A stretch of 64,000 bases of DNA from Clavelina lepadiformis (taxonomy: Eukaryota > Chordata > Ascidiacea > Aplousobranchia > Clavelinidae). Where the stretch lies: contig NC_135245.1 of the NCBI RefSeq assembly GCF_947623445.1, positions 17,677,501-17,741,500 of the forward strand, written 5' to 3'. Each line of letters opens with the position of its first letter. The first letter of the stretch is position 1. Positions 38,304 to 51,582 of this stretch are shown here, piece after piece. Position numbers and translations under genes: made by a program. The notes below the pieces were generated by a model that made no database searches, was not told where the DNA came from, and saw nothing but the letters and a program-made list of their open reading frames with translations.

Positions 38304-40774
38304 TGTTCGAAAGTTAAGTGGCAGTTTGAGGATTAATACATGGAAAAAAATTACTTAGTCATAAAATCTGAAATAAAATGAAAAATCAGCTTTTTCTTGA
38401 GGAATTAAAAATAAAATTTTTGCATTTTACCTAAGATAGTTAACAGTTAAACATTTGCCAGTTGAAACTTTGCTATAAGCATTTTGAATTACATAATATA
38501 ATACATTGAACAGGGAAAAGGGGTGCTAACCAATCCTGCCAACAACATCACTTATTTGTCAACCATATCAATCAAAACACGTAATATTAAAACAAGTATT
38601 GTTTAAGCATTTACACTGAAACTAAAATCAAAACGATTTGACTGAGAAATAACGTTATATGTAACTTGGCACTGTATAATTACAGAACTACATGTAAATT
38701 TTCAAAAAAATGGCACTATAAATCAATACAAATAACCATACCATATTTGCAGCACAAAGGTGTAAATTGTTGACGTAGCTAAAAAAAGTAATCGACGATG
38801 ATAAATCAATAAAAATCCGAAAAATTACCTAAGTTCATGCCATATTCAGAAAGATAAATTTGAACGCATAAAAGAAAACTTTGAGTGTTGTACTAAGTGG
38901 AACATGGACTGTAAAAACGGATTAATGCAATACTACTTGCCTAAATTAATTGCAATTAATTGCATAGCCACAGTAGAAAGAGAGGTTGGTAAAGTAATTG
39001 ACTACTTTGTATAACCAAAGGTTTAAAAACACAAAGCACAAATATACAGAATAGAGCAAAAGTATGAACTTCACGTTAAGTACAGCGTTAGTAGTTAAGC
39101 ACTAGAGCGCCACATACACAAAAATTTTATTGAATTACTTTTGTAAAAAACTCTACACGCTGAACAGTGACTGTATTTCAACTTTGTTTAGAAAAGCCAT
39201 TGAAAGGATCTGCTCGTCTGAATGAACCAGGTACTTTAAGACCTTTAGAGTTTTGAAGACGTTTTATCCAAATCATCCATAGCCCAAACCCTATGTATAT
39301 GATTAATTTTACATAAAGAAATGGAAGCAATAGAAGAAACATCTGCACTGTGATAAGTTTTCTATAAACCAACTGCTGTGAGGCAAGAAGAACAACTAGG
39401 AGAGCAAAAAAATGGCAAAAGGGGGCAGATAAAATGATGGCGGTGCTAATCATAATAAATCTTTAAATATTTAAAATCTTAAAGTAAATAAATCTGGTAA
39501 AGGAGCCTTTGCCACTATAAAAACGTTTTCATTTACCGTGTAATAAATGCGTAGTACTTACCAAGCATACTACAAAAGAAAAACAAGCGTTTTAACTTAA
39601 CATATTATTTAGATTCCAAAGCATTTATCAAATTGTACTGGCGTTCAAAACAAGCGCTTACACTGTACGACACATTTAACTTCATTAAATAGCAACCAGT
39701 CTTCATGACACACTAGTCACAGCAAAATTTCTCAGCCCACTTCTGCCAGACAGAAAAGGTCACTTTTTTAATGTAGGTTCAACTGTGACCTTGAAGATCA
39801 AGGATTCATGAAATATTGAAAAAAACTAGAGAAACAAGTTTGTTTGCGCCAATTAGTGTTACACGTAAACGCAAAATCATTGTTTATACAAAACAATACA
39901 ACGTAAAACAAATTTACCAAGTTCAACAATCCTGGCATTTTTGAGTCATTTATGCATCATTTTATGAGTTCACTCACTGGAATTTTACCCAAAACAGTCA
40001 TTTATTCGGCACAGTGATTCTACCATCAAATGGTACCTTAATTTGAAAATGGTGTGTCGATAATTTTTAACCAAATTCGAGTTTGTCAAACATACCTCCT
40101 AATGTTTTCTTTAGCAACGTTATTTTTTACCTAGTTTCAGTTTCAGTTTCAGTCTATTTTAAAAAGAAGTGTTCGAAACAAATAACTATAAAGCGAACAA
40201 CACAAAGAGTCTGTTTTGACTTCAAATAGCATGCAGCAAAAACACCACAGCCCATACAAGCAAATGTAAAATGGCTTGGAGTCAATATTTGGCCAATGGA
40301 TGACAATGCATTATTAAGTGAGACAATTGAATAAACACTGCAGTAGATAAGCAACAAAGGAGAAACCGTTTTGCTAACATATTAGCTATCTACAATGTTT
40401 AACGGTGCCCAGCTTTTGGAAAAGAAGTTTAAAGCTATTCTAGACAGCCTACATGTTTTTGCTTCTATTAGGGACTACTATTCGCAATGCTACTTCCTGT
40501 GGCATCAACTCTTTAAATGTAGTAATAGGCATGAGTTTTCAGGACAATGCATTTTAAAAGACTCGCGTTACGTTGAGTGATAATGCGACATGAAGTCGTG
40601 ATTTTCAATCGTGACGTCGATCCGGCCATTCTCATTAAATTCTAAAAATCTACGCTTATGCACATGATATATGCAGAATAAAAATTGTAACTAGGAAACT
40701 GTATAAAAGATGTAATCTTTTGAAAATTACGTGAAAAACACAATTAAAAATGACAACAGCACAACAATAAAAAC
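38304..40774. other. Between SLC46 copies 2 and 3
   Basis: AT-rich intergenic DNA with one possible small membrane-protein frame (39178-39453). A short AGTTTC triplication occurs near 40134. No SLC46 pseudo-exon was found. Confidence 0.4.
39178..39453 (-). CDS. Possible small two-helix membrane protein
   Basis: Frame of 91 residues with two hydrophobic segments: about residues 2-26 (MISTAIILSAPFCHFFALL onward) and about 35-62 (VQMFLLLLPFLYVKLIIYIG onward). A basic, soluble tail follows (KRLQNSKGLKVPGSFRRADP). The composition looks more protein-like than neighbouring chance frames, and the helix-plus-polar-tail layout resembles small integral membrane proteins, but I do not recognise a family. 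Transcription evidence would decide; a chance frame in AT-rich DNA remains possible. Confidence 0.35.
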   Translation of the reverse strand: MISTAIILSAPFCHFFALLVVLLASQQLVYRKLITVQMFLLLLPFLYVKLIIYIGFGLWMIWIKRLQNSKGLKVPGSFRRADPFNGFSKQS

Positions 40775-43471
40775 TCACGAATCAGTGTTAAAATTATGAT
40801 ATTCCTCCGCCTTGTTTGCTTCCAAATCTGACTTTGTTTTCTGATAAACGAAACTGTAAAAAAACTTGGATTATGCTACCAACCACAAAAATATATCCAC
40901 TTTACGCACTTGTAAACGTCCATGTACACAAAGAAAATGCAGCATAAGCATAATTTGCAAATGAATTGCATTTGTAGAGGGACGTGCTTTGAATGACCAA
41001 CAAACTTACATTCAGTAACGATAGACTAAAGTACATAGGTTACATACCAATTATTGATTATAAACAAGTCAAGATAACATATGGTTGTGAAGAACATAGT
41101 GTAACCTTAGTTAAGAAATATCTCATCAATTCAATACAGCATCAGCACAAAACATCGATACTAACCTGTAAAAAACAAACATTATTATTTGGACTCCAGC
41201 ACCAACCAAGAAAACAGCGCCACGGAAACTGATGACTGTAGCAGCGTAAACTCCATTAAAGATAAAGGAAGCAACAAGTGACGCTGTAGACTCGGAACAA
41301 GCTATAAGTGCAAATGCAGCCCCTTGTTCATGCTTAGCAACAAGCCTCGAAATCATGCTTCGAAGAATAATTGCATTCGTACTTGCAAGAAGACCGATCG
41401 TATAACCTAGATACAAGAGAGATATATTAGGCATACCACAAAAATGGACATAAATGTATTTAGACACATTGAAGACCTCCTAAACAAGTGATGAGACAGC
41501 ACATAGTTAATGCACCGCACCTAAATTTCCATGAACGTAATAGGTTTAAAGTATCTCACTCATTTAAAATGTTTATTCAGGAAAGCTAAATTTATCAGTG
41601 ACAGTGTAGTTTGTGAACCATTATAAAATACTTATGCTGTTTTTAACATTAAAAATATATCCGTGAAAGTTTGCATCTATAAAAATGCAATATTGTTTAC
41701 CTAAAAACATGACCCAAGTAACAGAAGCCGCGGCATAGGTTACAAGACCACCAATATTAGAGAGAGTGCTCATGAACACAAGCCAGATATCGGATAACTT
41801 TTCATTTAAAAGTTTAATAGTGATCAAGCTAAATAAATACGTTGCATCTTGTAGAGCGGAACCGTACCTAAATCAATACTTTATTGAAAATTTTACAACG
41901 AAGCATTGTTACACAATGTAAAAAAGCTTTGCCAAGTTCTGCAGACAATACTGTAAGGATTAAGGAAAATTTTTAGCATAATAAAAAATCAAACATATAG
42001 AAGGCAAAACAATTAGACTAAGGAATTAACTGAATAGTTGCAAACATATAACTTGAATAGATGTTATAAAACAAGCATCACCCTATTAATGTTGATGACC
42101 AACACAATGGTGGACTAAGTACATAAATGATATGAGTGTCTTGGACCCCATCAAATATGATGACTTGAAGAAAAAAGCAGACAACTACACCGAGCACTTT
42201 TCTTGTTCTATCCCAATTTTCAGACAAGAATTTCCAAAGGTGAGTGAAAGGGTAGGGACTAAACAGTGACCTAAAAATGGTGTCAGCTTTAAGTAACTTG
42301 AATATCAATCCTTGTCACAAAGTATTCACCAACAGTGTGACCATACTGTGACCAACAAACCATACTGTGATCATAGTTATGACACTTTTCAAAATATTAA
42401 TATGTGATAATATCAGATACCTAATATTTCCATTTTTCAATTCTGCAATGTGCTTTTTCATGAAATTACCACTTACATACCGGAGTTTTTCAAAAGTACT
42501 GGCTGACGATATCGAACCGTTTGATCGCGGAACAACTTCAGGAAGAAGAACCGTGATATAAAATATTGCTGCCAGAGCAACAGAAAATAAAAACCATAGT
42601 GGTGGTTCAAAACCCTGTATAAGAAAAGTAAAAATATAGAATTAGTTAGAAACTGTGTGCTTTATGTCAACCGATAAAATGCAAACATCTAAAAGTCAAG
42701 TATACCTGAGCTGCAATCCAAACTCCACTGATTAGACTTGCAAAAAGTGATCCTAGCCCAGTACTTGCTTCACCAATTGCTACACGCAAGGTTCGATCAT
42801 TATGTCGAGAGATATCAGCAAGATATGCGTAACATGAACACAAAACTGCACTGAAATCACCACCGATTCCACAGGCAACGCGTGCAACCAACAAATAAGT
42901 TATATCCAGCTCCAAGTGTATGACAATTATATACATAATGAGCATAAAAACATATCCAATGAAGTTGCAAGTAAGTGGAAGCCTTCTGCCCACCTTGTCG
43001 CCCCATGTACCCATTAACACAGTGGAGAAAAATGACGGTACAAAACCTGAAATCAAGCAGAAAGTGCAAAATACATTTAAAATTTAAGCACACACACAAC
43101 ACAGAAAATCTGCTGTATTAAATATCAATGTATTCTTTTATGTTCTACTAACCAGCTACGTTCAAGTAAAGGTTCCATTGATTCGCTTCAATTGTAATTT
43201 TATTCTGTAGTTCTCGAGTGACATTGGTTTCATTACCCGAAACACATTCTGATGTCTCTGTTGCATTTTCAATGCCATAATTTTTTGACAGGCGATAGTA
43301 AATATACTGGCTTGAAACAATGGAGTACATCACAATAATTATAATTGAAAAAAATAGAATTGGCTCCACGGTAACTTTCTTCAAGGTCTTGAAGGTGTGA
43401 AGAACAACTTGCTTTACTTTCACGGCAATAATCTCTGGTGGAGGATTGCTCTCATCATTGACTGACATCAC
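40775..43471 (-). CDS. SLC46-type proton-coupled transporter, tandem copy 3
   Basis: Seven exons: 43471-43153, 43046-42706, 42614-42481, 42270-42082, 41867-41701, 41406-41166, 40853-40775, total 1470 nt (489 aa), with the same exon lengths and phases as copy 1. Family motifs: GTWGDKVGRRLPL (Lys instead of Arg in the loop), CYAYLADISRHNDRT, MISRLVAKHEQGAAF and the tail SDLEANKAEEY. It is the most diverged of the three, for example GYTIGLLASTNA at the start of exon 6. N-glycosylation sequons occur in the first loop (NATETS, NETNVT). A second in-frame Met follows directly (MM), so the start could be one codon later. As the farthest upstream and most distinct copy it may reflect the older gene. 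Confidence 0.91.
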
Positions 43472-46279
43472 TTAAATCATGGGGAGGAAACAAAGAAGTC
43501 AGAAGAAACTTGGGTGGAAACAACGCAGCAGATATTCTTGGGTCATGAGCTAATGTTAAATGATGTATTACATTATACACTATTAAAACTGCAATGTACG
43601 TTAATGCGATTGGCTGATCTACTTTAGTATGCTGTCTACAGAAGTTCACGCCATGCAGCTGAAATAAAACTATTCTATTCTTACTGTAATTGTCATGCCA
43701 AATTCCTATAAGTTCAGTATATCCTGCTTTAACGGCTAGTCAAATATAGTCAACTGTTGCTCTTCAAGCTTTTTAATAACATCTTATCTCTTAACTCGAG
43801 CATGTATAGAATAAGAACAAAGGTATTTGCATCACAGCCAGAAAAAACAGCCGTCCTCCTTACAGAAAACCAAAACGTAGAATAAAAAGTATACTCTTGT
43901 CCACAAACCCACAGCACAATCAACTATAATTAAGGTATGAGATCAGAATCGCGCGCAGCGTAACACGCCTTGGGGAGGAGTTGTAGGTAATGGCGTACAC
44001 CATGTACGTATGTAGAAAACTTACCAAACACAATAAATAATCACATGGGTTATTTCGGTAAATTATTACTACCAAACATGCAGTCAGACATTGTGTACAA
44101 GAATGGCCAAAACAATATAGGTAGAATACAACTCAATATACACGTAAAAACATATTGTGGAATATATCTAAATATACGTCTAAAAATATATTAAAATGCA
44201 GTGCTAAGCTAACACGCCCATCAGCATGGTTAATATACCACGAATTACAAAACAAAAATTTCGTGACACTCTGACAAAAATTGTATTTGCTTAACTAATG
44301 CAAAACTGCAAACCAAAATTAACCAACAGCACTAAATTTTCTTTGTTATACAATTTAGGAAAAAACATTATTCATCAACTACCGGTATCTCCTTAGCCAT
44401 TTAAGTCATGCACATGAAAGTTTAAGATCTTTGCAGTGCAGCAATAAGTTGCACACTTATGTGTAAAGAAAAATTTGCTTTTTGTTAACATCTATAAATG
44501 CATTGTATTAAAAGAAAAAAATCGTTGTTAATTTTGGATTACGATTTGTTTACGTTAATCTATTTCATTTATCAAGACAGCTTAATAAGGAACCTTGAAA
44601 AATCGTTTCGAACGTTCAAGTTTTTTGAAGAAATAAGCTAGCGACAGCTTTAAAACAAAACTGCACTGTGGCTTCTGCCTACTGTCAAGTGACTAGCACA
44701 CTAGTTGAACATTTTTCAATGCATGGTGTTCTCATTATGGTATAGGCCTATGTATGTCAATCATTTAATCATTTTATTTTTTGTCAAAAGCGCAGTGGGT
44801 ACTGGGGTACAAAAAAATCAAGCCAGTTGCTATACTAGTATGCGCTAATGAATGAGCAACAGTTAATGAACGGACAACAGTATACCAGTTTCTAGTTCCA
44901 GTTTAAAGAAAACAAATTCTTATTTTCTAACCGAAATTCATAAAAAGTTTCCCAAATGTAGCCTAATCCTTATATATTCTAGGTAGGCCTAGGATATCAA
45001 AATACCAGTACTTTTAGAATTCCTGCGTAATAAAACCCCCATTCGCGCCACTGCATGTAAGAGCAAACTGCCTTGACCTTTACTGCTTATTGTTACAATA
45101 GCATTACATAGCGAAAGTTGAAAAACTTGGAAGTAAGCATCTTACCATTCACGATTTCTCCAGAAGCCGAAGAGTGTTATTAGTTATTACTGTTGTTGAA
45201 AGATAGGCTAAATGGGGTTAGATTAAAAAAAGATATTACCAAAAATTTGTATCGGAGAAACTTAGAAAAAATTGGAATGTTTATAAATTAAAAGATGTAT
45301 TTGAATTTGAATTTACATTTGACAAATATAAATTTAACTCTTGAACATGAAAATTTTTCTGAAGAAGCAGAGAGATAAAGATTATTATAAGATGTCAATA
45401 CATTTTCTAGGGTAAGTTTTTTGTGTAGGGTAAGTACCCAAGTCAAAACCAACTATTGACATTGCCATCTGTTCCCCTAATTGAAAAATCTTCCTTTGTT
45501 TTATGACAAGTGACGATTTATGGGATCTCTTACCGTTTTTTTTCTGTTTTAAAATCACCGAACCAAAACACCTATGTATGATGCAGCTATGCACGATAAA
45601 ATTTCCAATAAAATTTATTCAGTGGCCCTGGTGAACAGTTCTAAATTTGGGCAATGCGATATAAAACATCAAAAAAAAGTAGGAAGTAAAAATCTTAGAA
45701 GGTATTTACGTTAAATCTGACTTTGTTAAGGTCTGCATATGAGCACAGTGAATACCCAACTTCTAGTAGTTTACCATCTGAAATGTTAAAAGTGTTTCTA
45801 CTATGACATTTAATAATTCGCTTGTGCACTACTCGTGTGAGGTGTGATGATTTTATACAATTGTTTGCAAATCAAATGCCGCATAGTAAACGGAAATCGG
45901 CAAAGCAAAGCATTGCGTTACGTGTCGCCTATGCATGACTTCCTGTGTCGTTACAAATCGTGACGTGAATTATTCTTTCGTTTATAGCTATTCGTTGCGT
46001 CACAGTCTACGAAGTTAACCATAGAAAGTGGTCGACTTTATTGTGTAGCTGTCACAATGTCTTATTTAATGTAATCGTTTAAACAAGAAACAATATAACC
46101 AGTTTATACAGTTGTCATGGTGTACAATTGATTCTAAGATTAAGAGAAGCGAAACAACGACCTGAGACTCATTTCACTTCGAGGACATTAAGCAATTCTA
46201 CAGACAAACATTGTAATTGAAGTGGTCGTCCTTACAGGCAAAGGAACGTTAAGCTGCCATTTCATTACAGAGGTATTAC
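43472..46279. other. Gene-poor region upstream of SLC46 copy 3
   Basis: No exon recognised on either strand. From about 45810 the DNA begins to match the dispersed repeat at the left edge of the window. The interval 45850-46270 is present here but absent from the other copy. Confidence 0.4.
44773..44834 (+). repeat. Inverted repeat partner of 47806-47856
   Basis: Reads TTTTTTGTCAAAAGCGCAGT followed by GTACAAAAAAATCAAGCCAGTTGC. Its reverse complement closely matches 47806-47856. Possibly a short non-autonomous element or its ends; boundaries unclear. Confidence 0.5.
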
Positions 46280-46740
46280 ACAAGGAACATATCTGTCATA
46301 ATGACCGCATATGCTGGCGGTAATTGTTTGTATATGAGCGAGGACGATTGATGGTTGGTGACTTGTTTTGCTTCTGCTTCGATTGATGAGTTCTCATTTC
46401 TCAAATTTGCGTGACTATGCTGTTAGTTGCTTGATTCTGTCTATATAAATTACTAACTTATAAAGTTCCCATTTTATTTATTATAACACAAAGGTTTTCA
46501 CCTTCGGGCAAAGCTTACTGAATGTTACATCGCGCTCTGTAACCAATGAGACAGTAAAAGGGAAAAGGGAAGATCGTAAACATTACAACAGTATATATAT
46601 GTGGCAAGCTAGTTCAAGCGAGGAAATTATCTGACGTCATTAAGGAAAACTCAAGTCTGATAAACAACTGAATTATAGGATTCTAAATTAAATTTCAAAC
46701 ATCTTGGAAAACAACTCGTGATTCGTGACGTAATCGTCAC
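46280..46740 (+). repeat. Dispersed repeat, copy B
   Basis: Second copy of the repeat at 285-740, same orientation, roughly 85-90% similar by eye, with small indels. Ends in GTGACGTAATCGTCAC as copy A ends in GTGACGTAACCGTCAC. Weak homology continues to the left across an indel to about 45810. Confidence 0.8.
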
Positions 46741-49118
46741 ACTACCACTTTTTCTATCTAAAGCTCTATCTAAAGTGCTTGTAGGCTAGTTTGTATTTCA
46801 CAGTTTAGATTTACCACTCATAAAGGAAAGTACGTTAGGTTATTGTTAGCCTTCGCTAGTTAATCTAAATTTCTGTAATTAAAGAGTTCTATATTTATTG
46901 CACAAAGAAAGAAAGCACTTTGCTTGCACTGCAACAAAACTAAGAAGGAAAGGATAGCGGAAATTATTAAAAGCTTTTCGATTACAAACGCAATAAGATC
47001 CTTATAACTTTGCCAACACAATGTTAGGCTATTTAACGTAACGTAATATCCAAAGCTTACCGACTCACAAACACATATCGAAAGAACAAAACGCTCCCGT
47101 AACAAGTAACAGTCTAGAATTTAACGTGGGTCATGTTACAGTCCATACATGCTTTTACGAAGGTGCTTTAAATGACTATATAGGTGAAATATGAGGCAAG
47201 ATGTTTATAGTGAAAAAACTTTACCGAAAACGGAACTATGCTTAAGAAAAAGTTGTATTTACAGTATTTTGAAGACTTGAGTTTTATGGCCTATTGCAAG
47301 TTTTTAGTTTGGTGAAGGGTATCGGAAAATACTTAGCCAACACTTACCATTTCGACTGCATCAAAACAGAGCCGGGGAGGAAAGATCCCTTTAACGTCTG
47401 TAAGTAATCCGTCCACGCTATAACTAATGAAGCATAACACATCACAAATGATCATTTTTATTTTATTCTCGCAAATCGCCTATTACGTTGGATATAATGA
47501 AGAACAATTTGCTAAATAAGTTGTTTTATTTTCTTGGTATTTTGCAGCATCGAAAGTAAGTCACACTTCTCAGGAATAGCTACATTACAACCATCATTCA
47601 AGTAGTAGGCATCCCCAAAGTGTTTGTCAGTTGTCTCATCTGTGTAATCATATAGTTTCCCAAGTTCAATTCGTAGTTTGAACTACGCACCTTTCGAAAA
47701 GCTGCAACAATCACTCCACATTTGCCGTGCTAGCAGTTACCAGCAACTACTACCTTAAATATTTTGTGCACGTCTTTAAGCCTTTTCGGCTTTGTTACTT
47801 TTTCCCGTGACTGGCTTGATTTTTTTGGCCACACTGCGCTTTTGGCGAAAAATTAGAAGATTGGTGATCGAGAAAGCTTCTGGCTTCTTTAAAATGCAAA
47901 AATTTTGAATTTAAGATTACAGTAGAAATTCACATCACGTCCAATCAATAGCCTACATGACCAGTGATGGAATCGAGCCTCAATGTCAAGTCACTAACAG
48001 CGTCCAAGTCTAATCGAGTCATTTTAATTAGGCCTACGTTCCCAAGTTAAGTCATGTCAGTAACGTTTATCAATCAAGTCATATTTACTCTGCTTTTCTA
48101 AGTAAGATTAAATTTTATTAGTTTCCTCCTGCCAAACTCCATTTTGGTTTTATCCGTCGATCAGCCAAATTTCACTTTTGGCTGTTGTACGCAGTATTTT
48201 ATTATTTTCTGTACTTGCAATTCAACATGTTCAGCACAAGCAGAACATTTGCGTAAACAGTCATTTCTTTAGTCATCAGTCATCACGTTTGTCAACATAA
48301 AAAGAGAAGTTGGTTAGGCTGTTGGTATTGTAGGCTACAGCGAATAAAAGGTCTGTGGCTCAAATATGTTTGTTCAGTCAGCTGGTATAAAAAAGCTGTA
48401 AGGACTAAGGCAAAGCTTACCGTAGCTCTTAGCAAAAGAATAAATGTCTTTATTTCAAATATGAAGCACGCTATTGTTATTGTAAGCACTTTCGGATTGT
48501 AAGTCGAGAGGCTACTGCGTTTTGTCGCCCTTTCGCCAAAAGCGAACAATAATATTACTCCAAGTTGTGACAATCACCTCAATGATTTTTAAACGAGGGA
48601 ACCGTTCGTCAAAGGGCGGTTAAAATTTCGAAAGTGAATGAAATCAAAGAAATGAATAAGAAAAAACCAGAACCATTTTTAAGCAAAATAATCAAAATGG
48701 GAGCCTGTCCGCAGCATAGTTAACAGTGCTTGACCTTCGTTAACCAGCGGCCCAGTTTTGCAAACAATTTGTTATGAGGCCCATTAATTTATATCGCTAA
48801 GGTTTACTGACAATTGTTTTTAGCCACGTTATTCAAACGAGTCAAATCAAAACAATATTTAAAAAAAAATGTTTACAATAGCCCCAAAAACTGAATGGCG
48901 ACACTTCGCGGGATTGGCTTTTCGTATTGTAACTTTTTCACATGCTTCGCTGCCCATCGTTTGGGAAGCATTGAAGTGAAACATAGCGAGTTGGCAGGAC
49001 AATGCCTATTGTCTCGGTCAGTGTATTGGCAAAGTCATCACACTAAGAACTTGTTGATATAGTTTATAACTATAATTCTGATGTAGCCACCAGCCTAGTT
49101 GTAACCTCTTGATATCAG
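46741..49118. other. Gene-poor region
   Basis: Only short unrecognised frames. The stretch 47950-48080 is rich in CAAGTC/AAGTCA words and may be an old repeat. No promoter, RNA gene or exon is supported. Confidence 0.4.
47806..47856 (-). repeat. Inverted repeat partner of 44773-44834
   Basis: GTGACTGGCTTGATTTTTTT then CACTGCGCTTTTGGCG matches the reverse complement of 44773-44834. A short shared element in opposite orientation. Confidence 0.5.
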
Positions 49119-49586
49119 AGGTCACTTCCCAATAGGAAGACAATTATAACGCGGCAACGCTGTCTTAAAAACGATGCCACAGTCAAAGCGTCATATTAAA
49201 AAAGCTAATAAATTCTTTGGTCCAATACGCATGTGACGTCAATCTGGGTTGGCTTGTTATCGTTTTGGCGATAGTTGGTAGCAGGTTCAGGCTTAGTTGT
49301 ACATTTGGTGTGGGTGGGAAATTTTGTTTTTGAAATATTTGTCCTAAAATTTTAAGCTCAAAACTTGCTGTAAAGTTTAGGTGGTTTTTATAGAAATTTT
49401 TGTAAAGGATTCTGTCTAAAATAAGACTGCAGGTAGTTCCAGCCTAAATCTCGTTGAAAGCCAAAGTTGTAAGGACTAAGGAAACAGATTCTGGGTAGGT
49501 TCATGATGTGGTTTTGCGATAGTAGCTTCTTGATTTAATGTACTTGGCATTGAAAAGCCTATCTCTTTAAACTGGGTCATGACCCC
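49119..49586. mobile_element. TTAA-targeting MITE, copy 2 (inverted, older)
   Basis: Matches 34375-34824 in reverse complement along its whole length, including GTCACTTCCCAATAGGAAG at one end and a TGACCCC end bordered by TTAA at 49587-49590. The other end reads GAGGTCA and its TTAA is lost, so this copy is older or damaged. Confidence 0.85.
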
Positions 49587-51121
49587 TTAAGCCCAAAATG
49601 AATTAGCAGTGTAAAACTTTGTTTGTAGGCTTACTCAAGTTGCTAGCTTCTCTGTGGGCTAGCCTACTAGGTACCTGTTGAATGGCAAATTTTCCACAAA
49701 TAGTGTAGTGTAGGATGATTTTTTGTATATAACGGCGTTTAATTCTTTGTTTATTTTTTGTATTTACAAAAATGGTAGGACAGTTATTGTTTGCAATCTA
49801 TAATGAAGTGCACGTGATTTTCTGACTGATTGGATGCGTTTTAAAGTTGATACAAACATAAAGCACTAATATTTTATTAAAATGTACGCAAACAAACGAT
49901 GAAAAAGCTGATAAAAATGTAACAAAGAATATAGTTCGGCTGGCTCCTAACGCGTCTTGTCTTTGCTGGATTGGCGCAATGACCGGTGATGGATACGGTT
50001 GCACCAACTTTGACGGGTAAGCGACTAGGCGTTCATAGATTGGCATATATGTTATTGGTACGTAAATTAACTTTACCGCTTGCAAGCAAGTTGCAAGTAA
50101 GCGATGCGTGTCCATCCAAATCACTTGAGTGTGGAGCCAGCCGATGTGAACAAAGCAAGAAAGCGGTGCAACCACCATCAATATTGTTTTGGCCATGGTA
50201 TTTTGAAAAGCTGCCTTTTCTGGCTTTGAGCAATAGGTAGTACAATAGTTGGTTATTTTGTAAGTTTCTACAATTGCTCCGCTTATGTTATGCTGTTTAA
50301 ACCGCCTTCCTTTGCAGAATTTCCGTCTTCGCCGAGCCACTGGAGTCTTTCTTTTCATTTGAAGTTGCAGATCTAATGCTTGCAACGCCGCCATCCGTGT
50401 TGTTGCTGGGAAACCTGATTCTAGAGTCTAGACGAATATCCGATGCACTGCAAGCCATGGCAACTCCGCTACCAAAACCACTGTTTCGACATAAAACTGC
50501 AAGATACAATCGAACAGGTATTGTGTTTTCAAAATACCTGCCTTTCGGCTGCGTTTTCGAAAAATGTAGCGTTTGTTTACGCATTCGCCTTTGTTGGTGT
50601 TTTCACCTAAACGGATTTTACCCAAAATTCGTTGATTTGAAGTATTTGGCAACGGTCTGATTGCAGAGCGTCTTTGGTTTGTCTTTCAGTACAAGATTTC
50701 TTGTTACTTTGTTGTTGTTCCATAAAAGTGGTCGCGATTTACCTTGGCAAACGAAGGAAAACCGTCGACATTTGCTGTTGCGTTGTTTAACAGTATTGTC
50801 ACAGTTCCAAGATCATCTCCATGATTTTCTATGCAGGCTTTGTACTCAGCAAATAGCCTCGACTGGCACTTGATAGCAAACTTCTTTTGAGAACGTGCTT
50901 CCATCACGCTGTTAGTGTCTTCTGTTGAAAAGAGCTTACACTGGCGAAGCTTTTCAAGATGCCGACCAAGGAATCGAAAGGTATGGACGTATCATATCTG
51001 ACGTGTTATCGGTTGTTCTTGAGTTGACTGCATCTGCTTGGAAAAGCCGTCAAAAAGCTTTGAATCGTTACCAGTTGTGAGAACGTAAACGGCCAACCGA
51101 TCACCATAGGTAAACACTAAA
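49587..51121. other. No convincing gene
   Basis: Contains a 198-residue minus-strand frame (50394-49798) with a basic N-terminus (KRKTPVARRRRKFCKGRR) and no recognised family. Other frames overlap it on both strands over 50297-50660, so coding status is unresolved. I give it low weight. Confidence 0.3.
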
Positions 51122-51582
51122 CAGTACCGCGGTACTATAGTACAGATACCCGTACCATCGGTACTTTTGAAAAAAATACCGAATCTCTGTACCGAATTAC
51201 TTTTTTCAAGAAATTTCAATCGGTCCTGGTACTCGGTACTTTTCACATAATTATTTCAAAATTTTAACAAGTATGTTTCCAAAAGTTCATGTTAATTAAT
51301 ACTTAATACTATAATTTTAGCATATGCTGATCTTTTTTAATCTAGAAAGTCAAGTAAAATTGTAAGCATCACATATGTTTTGACTTGGAGTAACCTTTAC
51401 CGGGGGCATATATGGCGGCAAAAAGTGCATTTGCAGCAGCATCTTTTACAAAAAAGTACCGATACCGAGTATCTGCAAAGTACCGAACTACTTTTTTAAA
51501 ATAATACCGAATACCAAACCGTCTGTACATTCTTTGCCAAGTACCGGTACCGTTACAGACGGTACTTTCAAAGTACCGACTG
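51122..51582. mobile_element. GGTAC-rich element, possibly a hAT MITE
   Basis: Begins CAGTACCGCGGTACT and ends AAAGTACCGACTG, so the ends are imperfectly inverted and start CAGT as in hAT. The interior has more than ten GGTAC/GTACC words on both strands. No target duplication matches at these borders, so the limits are provisional. Confidence 0.5.

Noticed and set aside
49798..50394. 198-residue minus-strand frame
   Set aside because: Longest frame in its region but no family, several overlapping frames on both strands, and no promoter or splice support; mentioned only under the regional entry.
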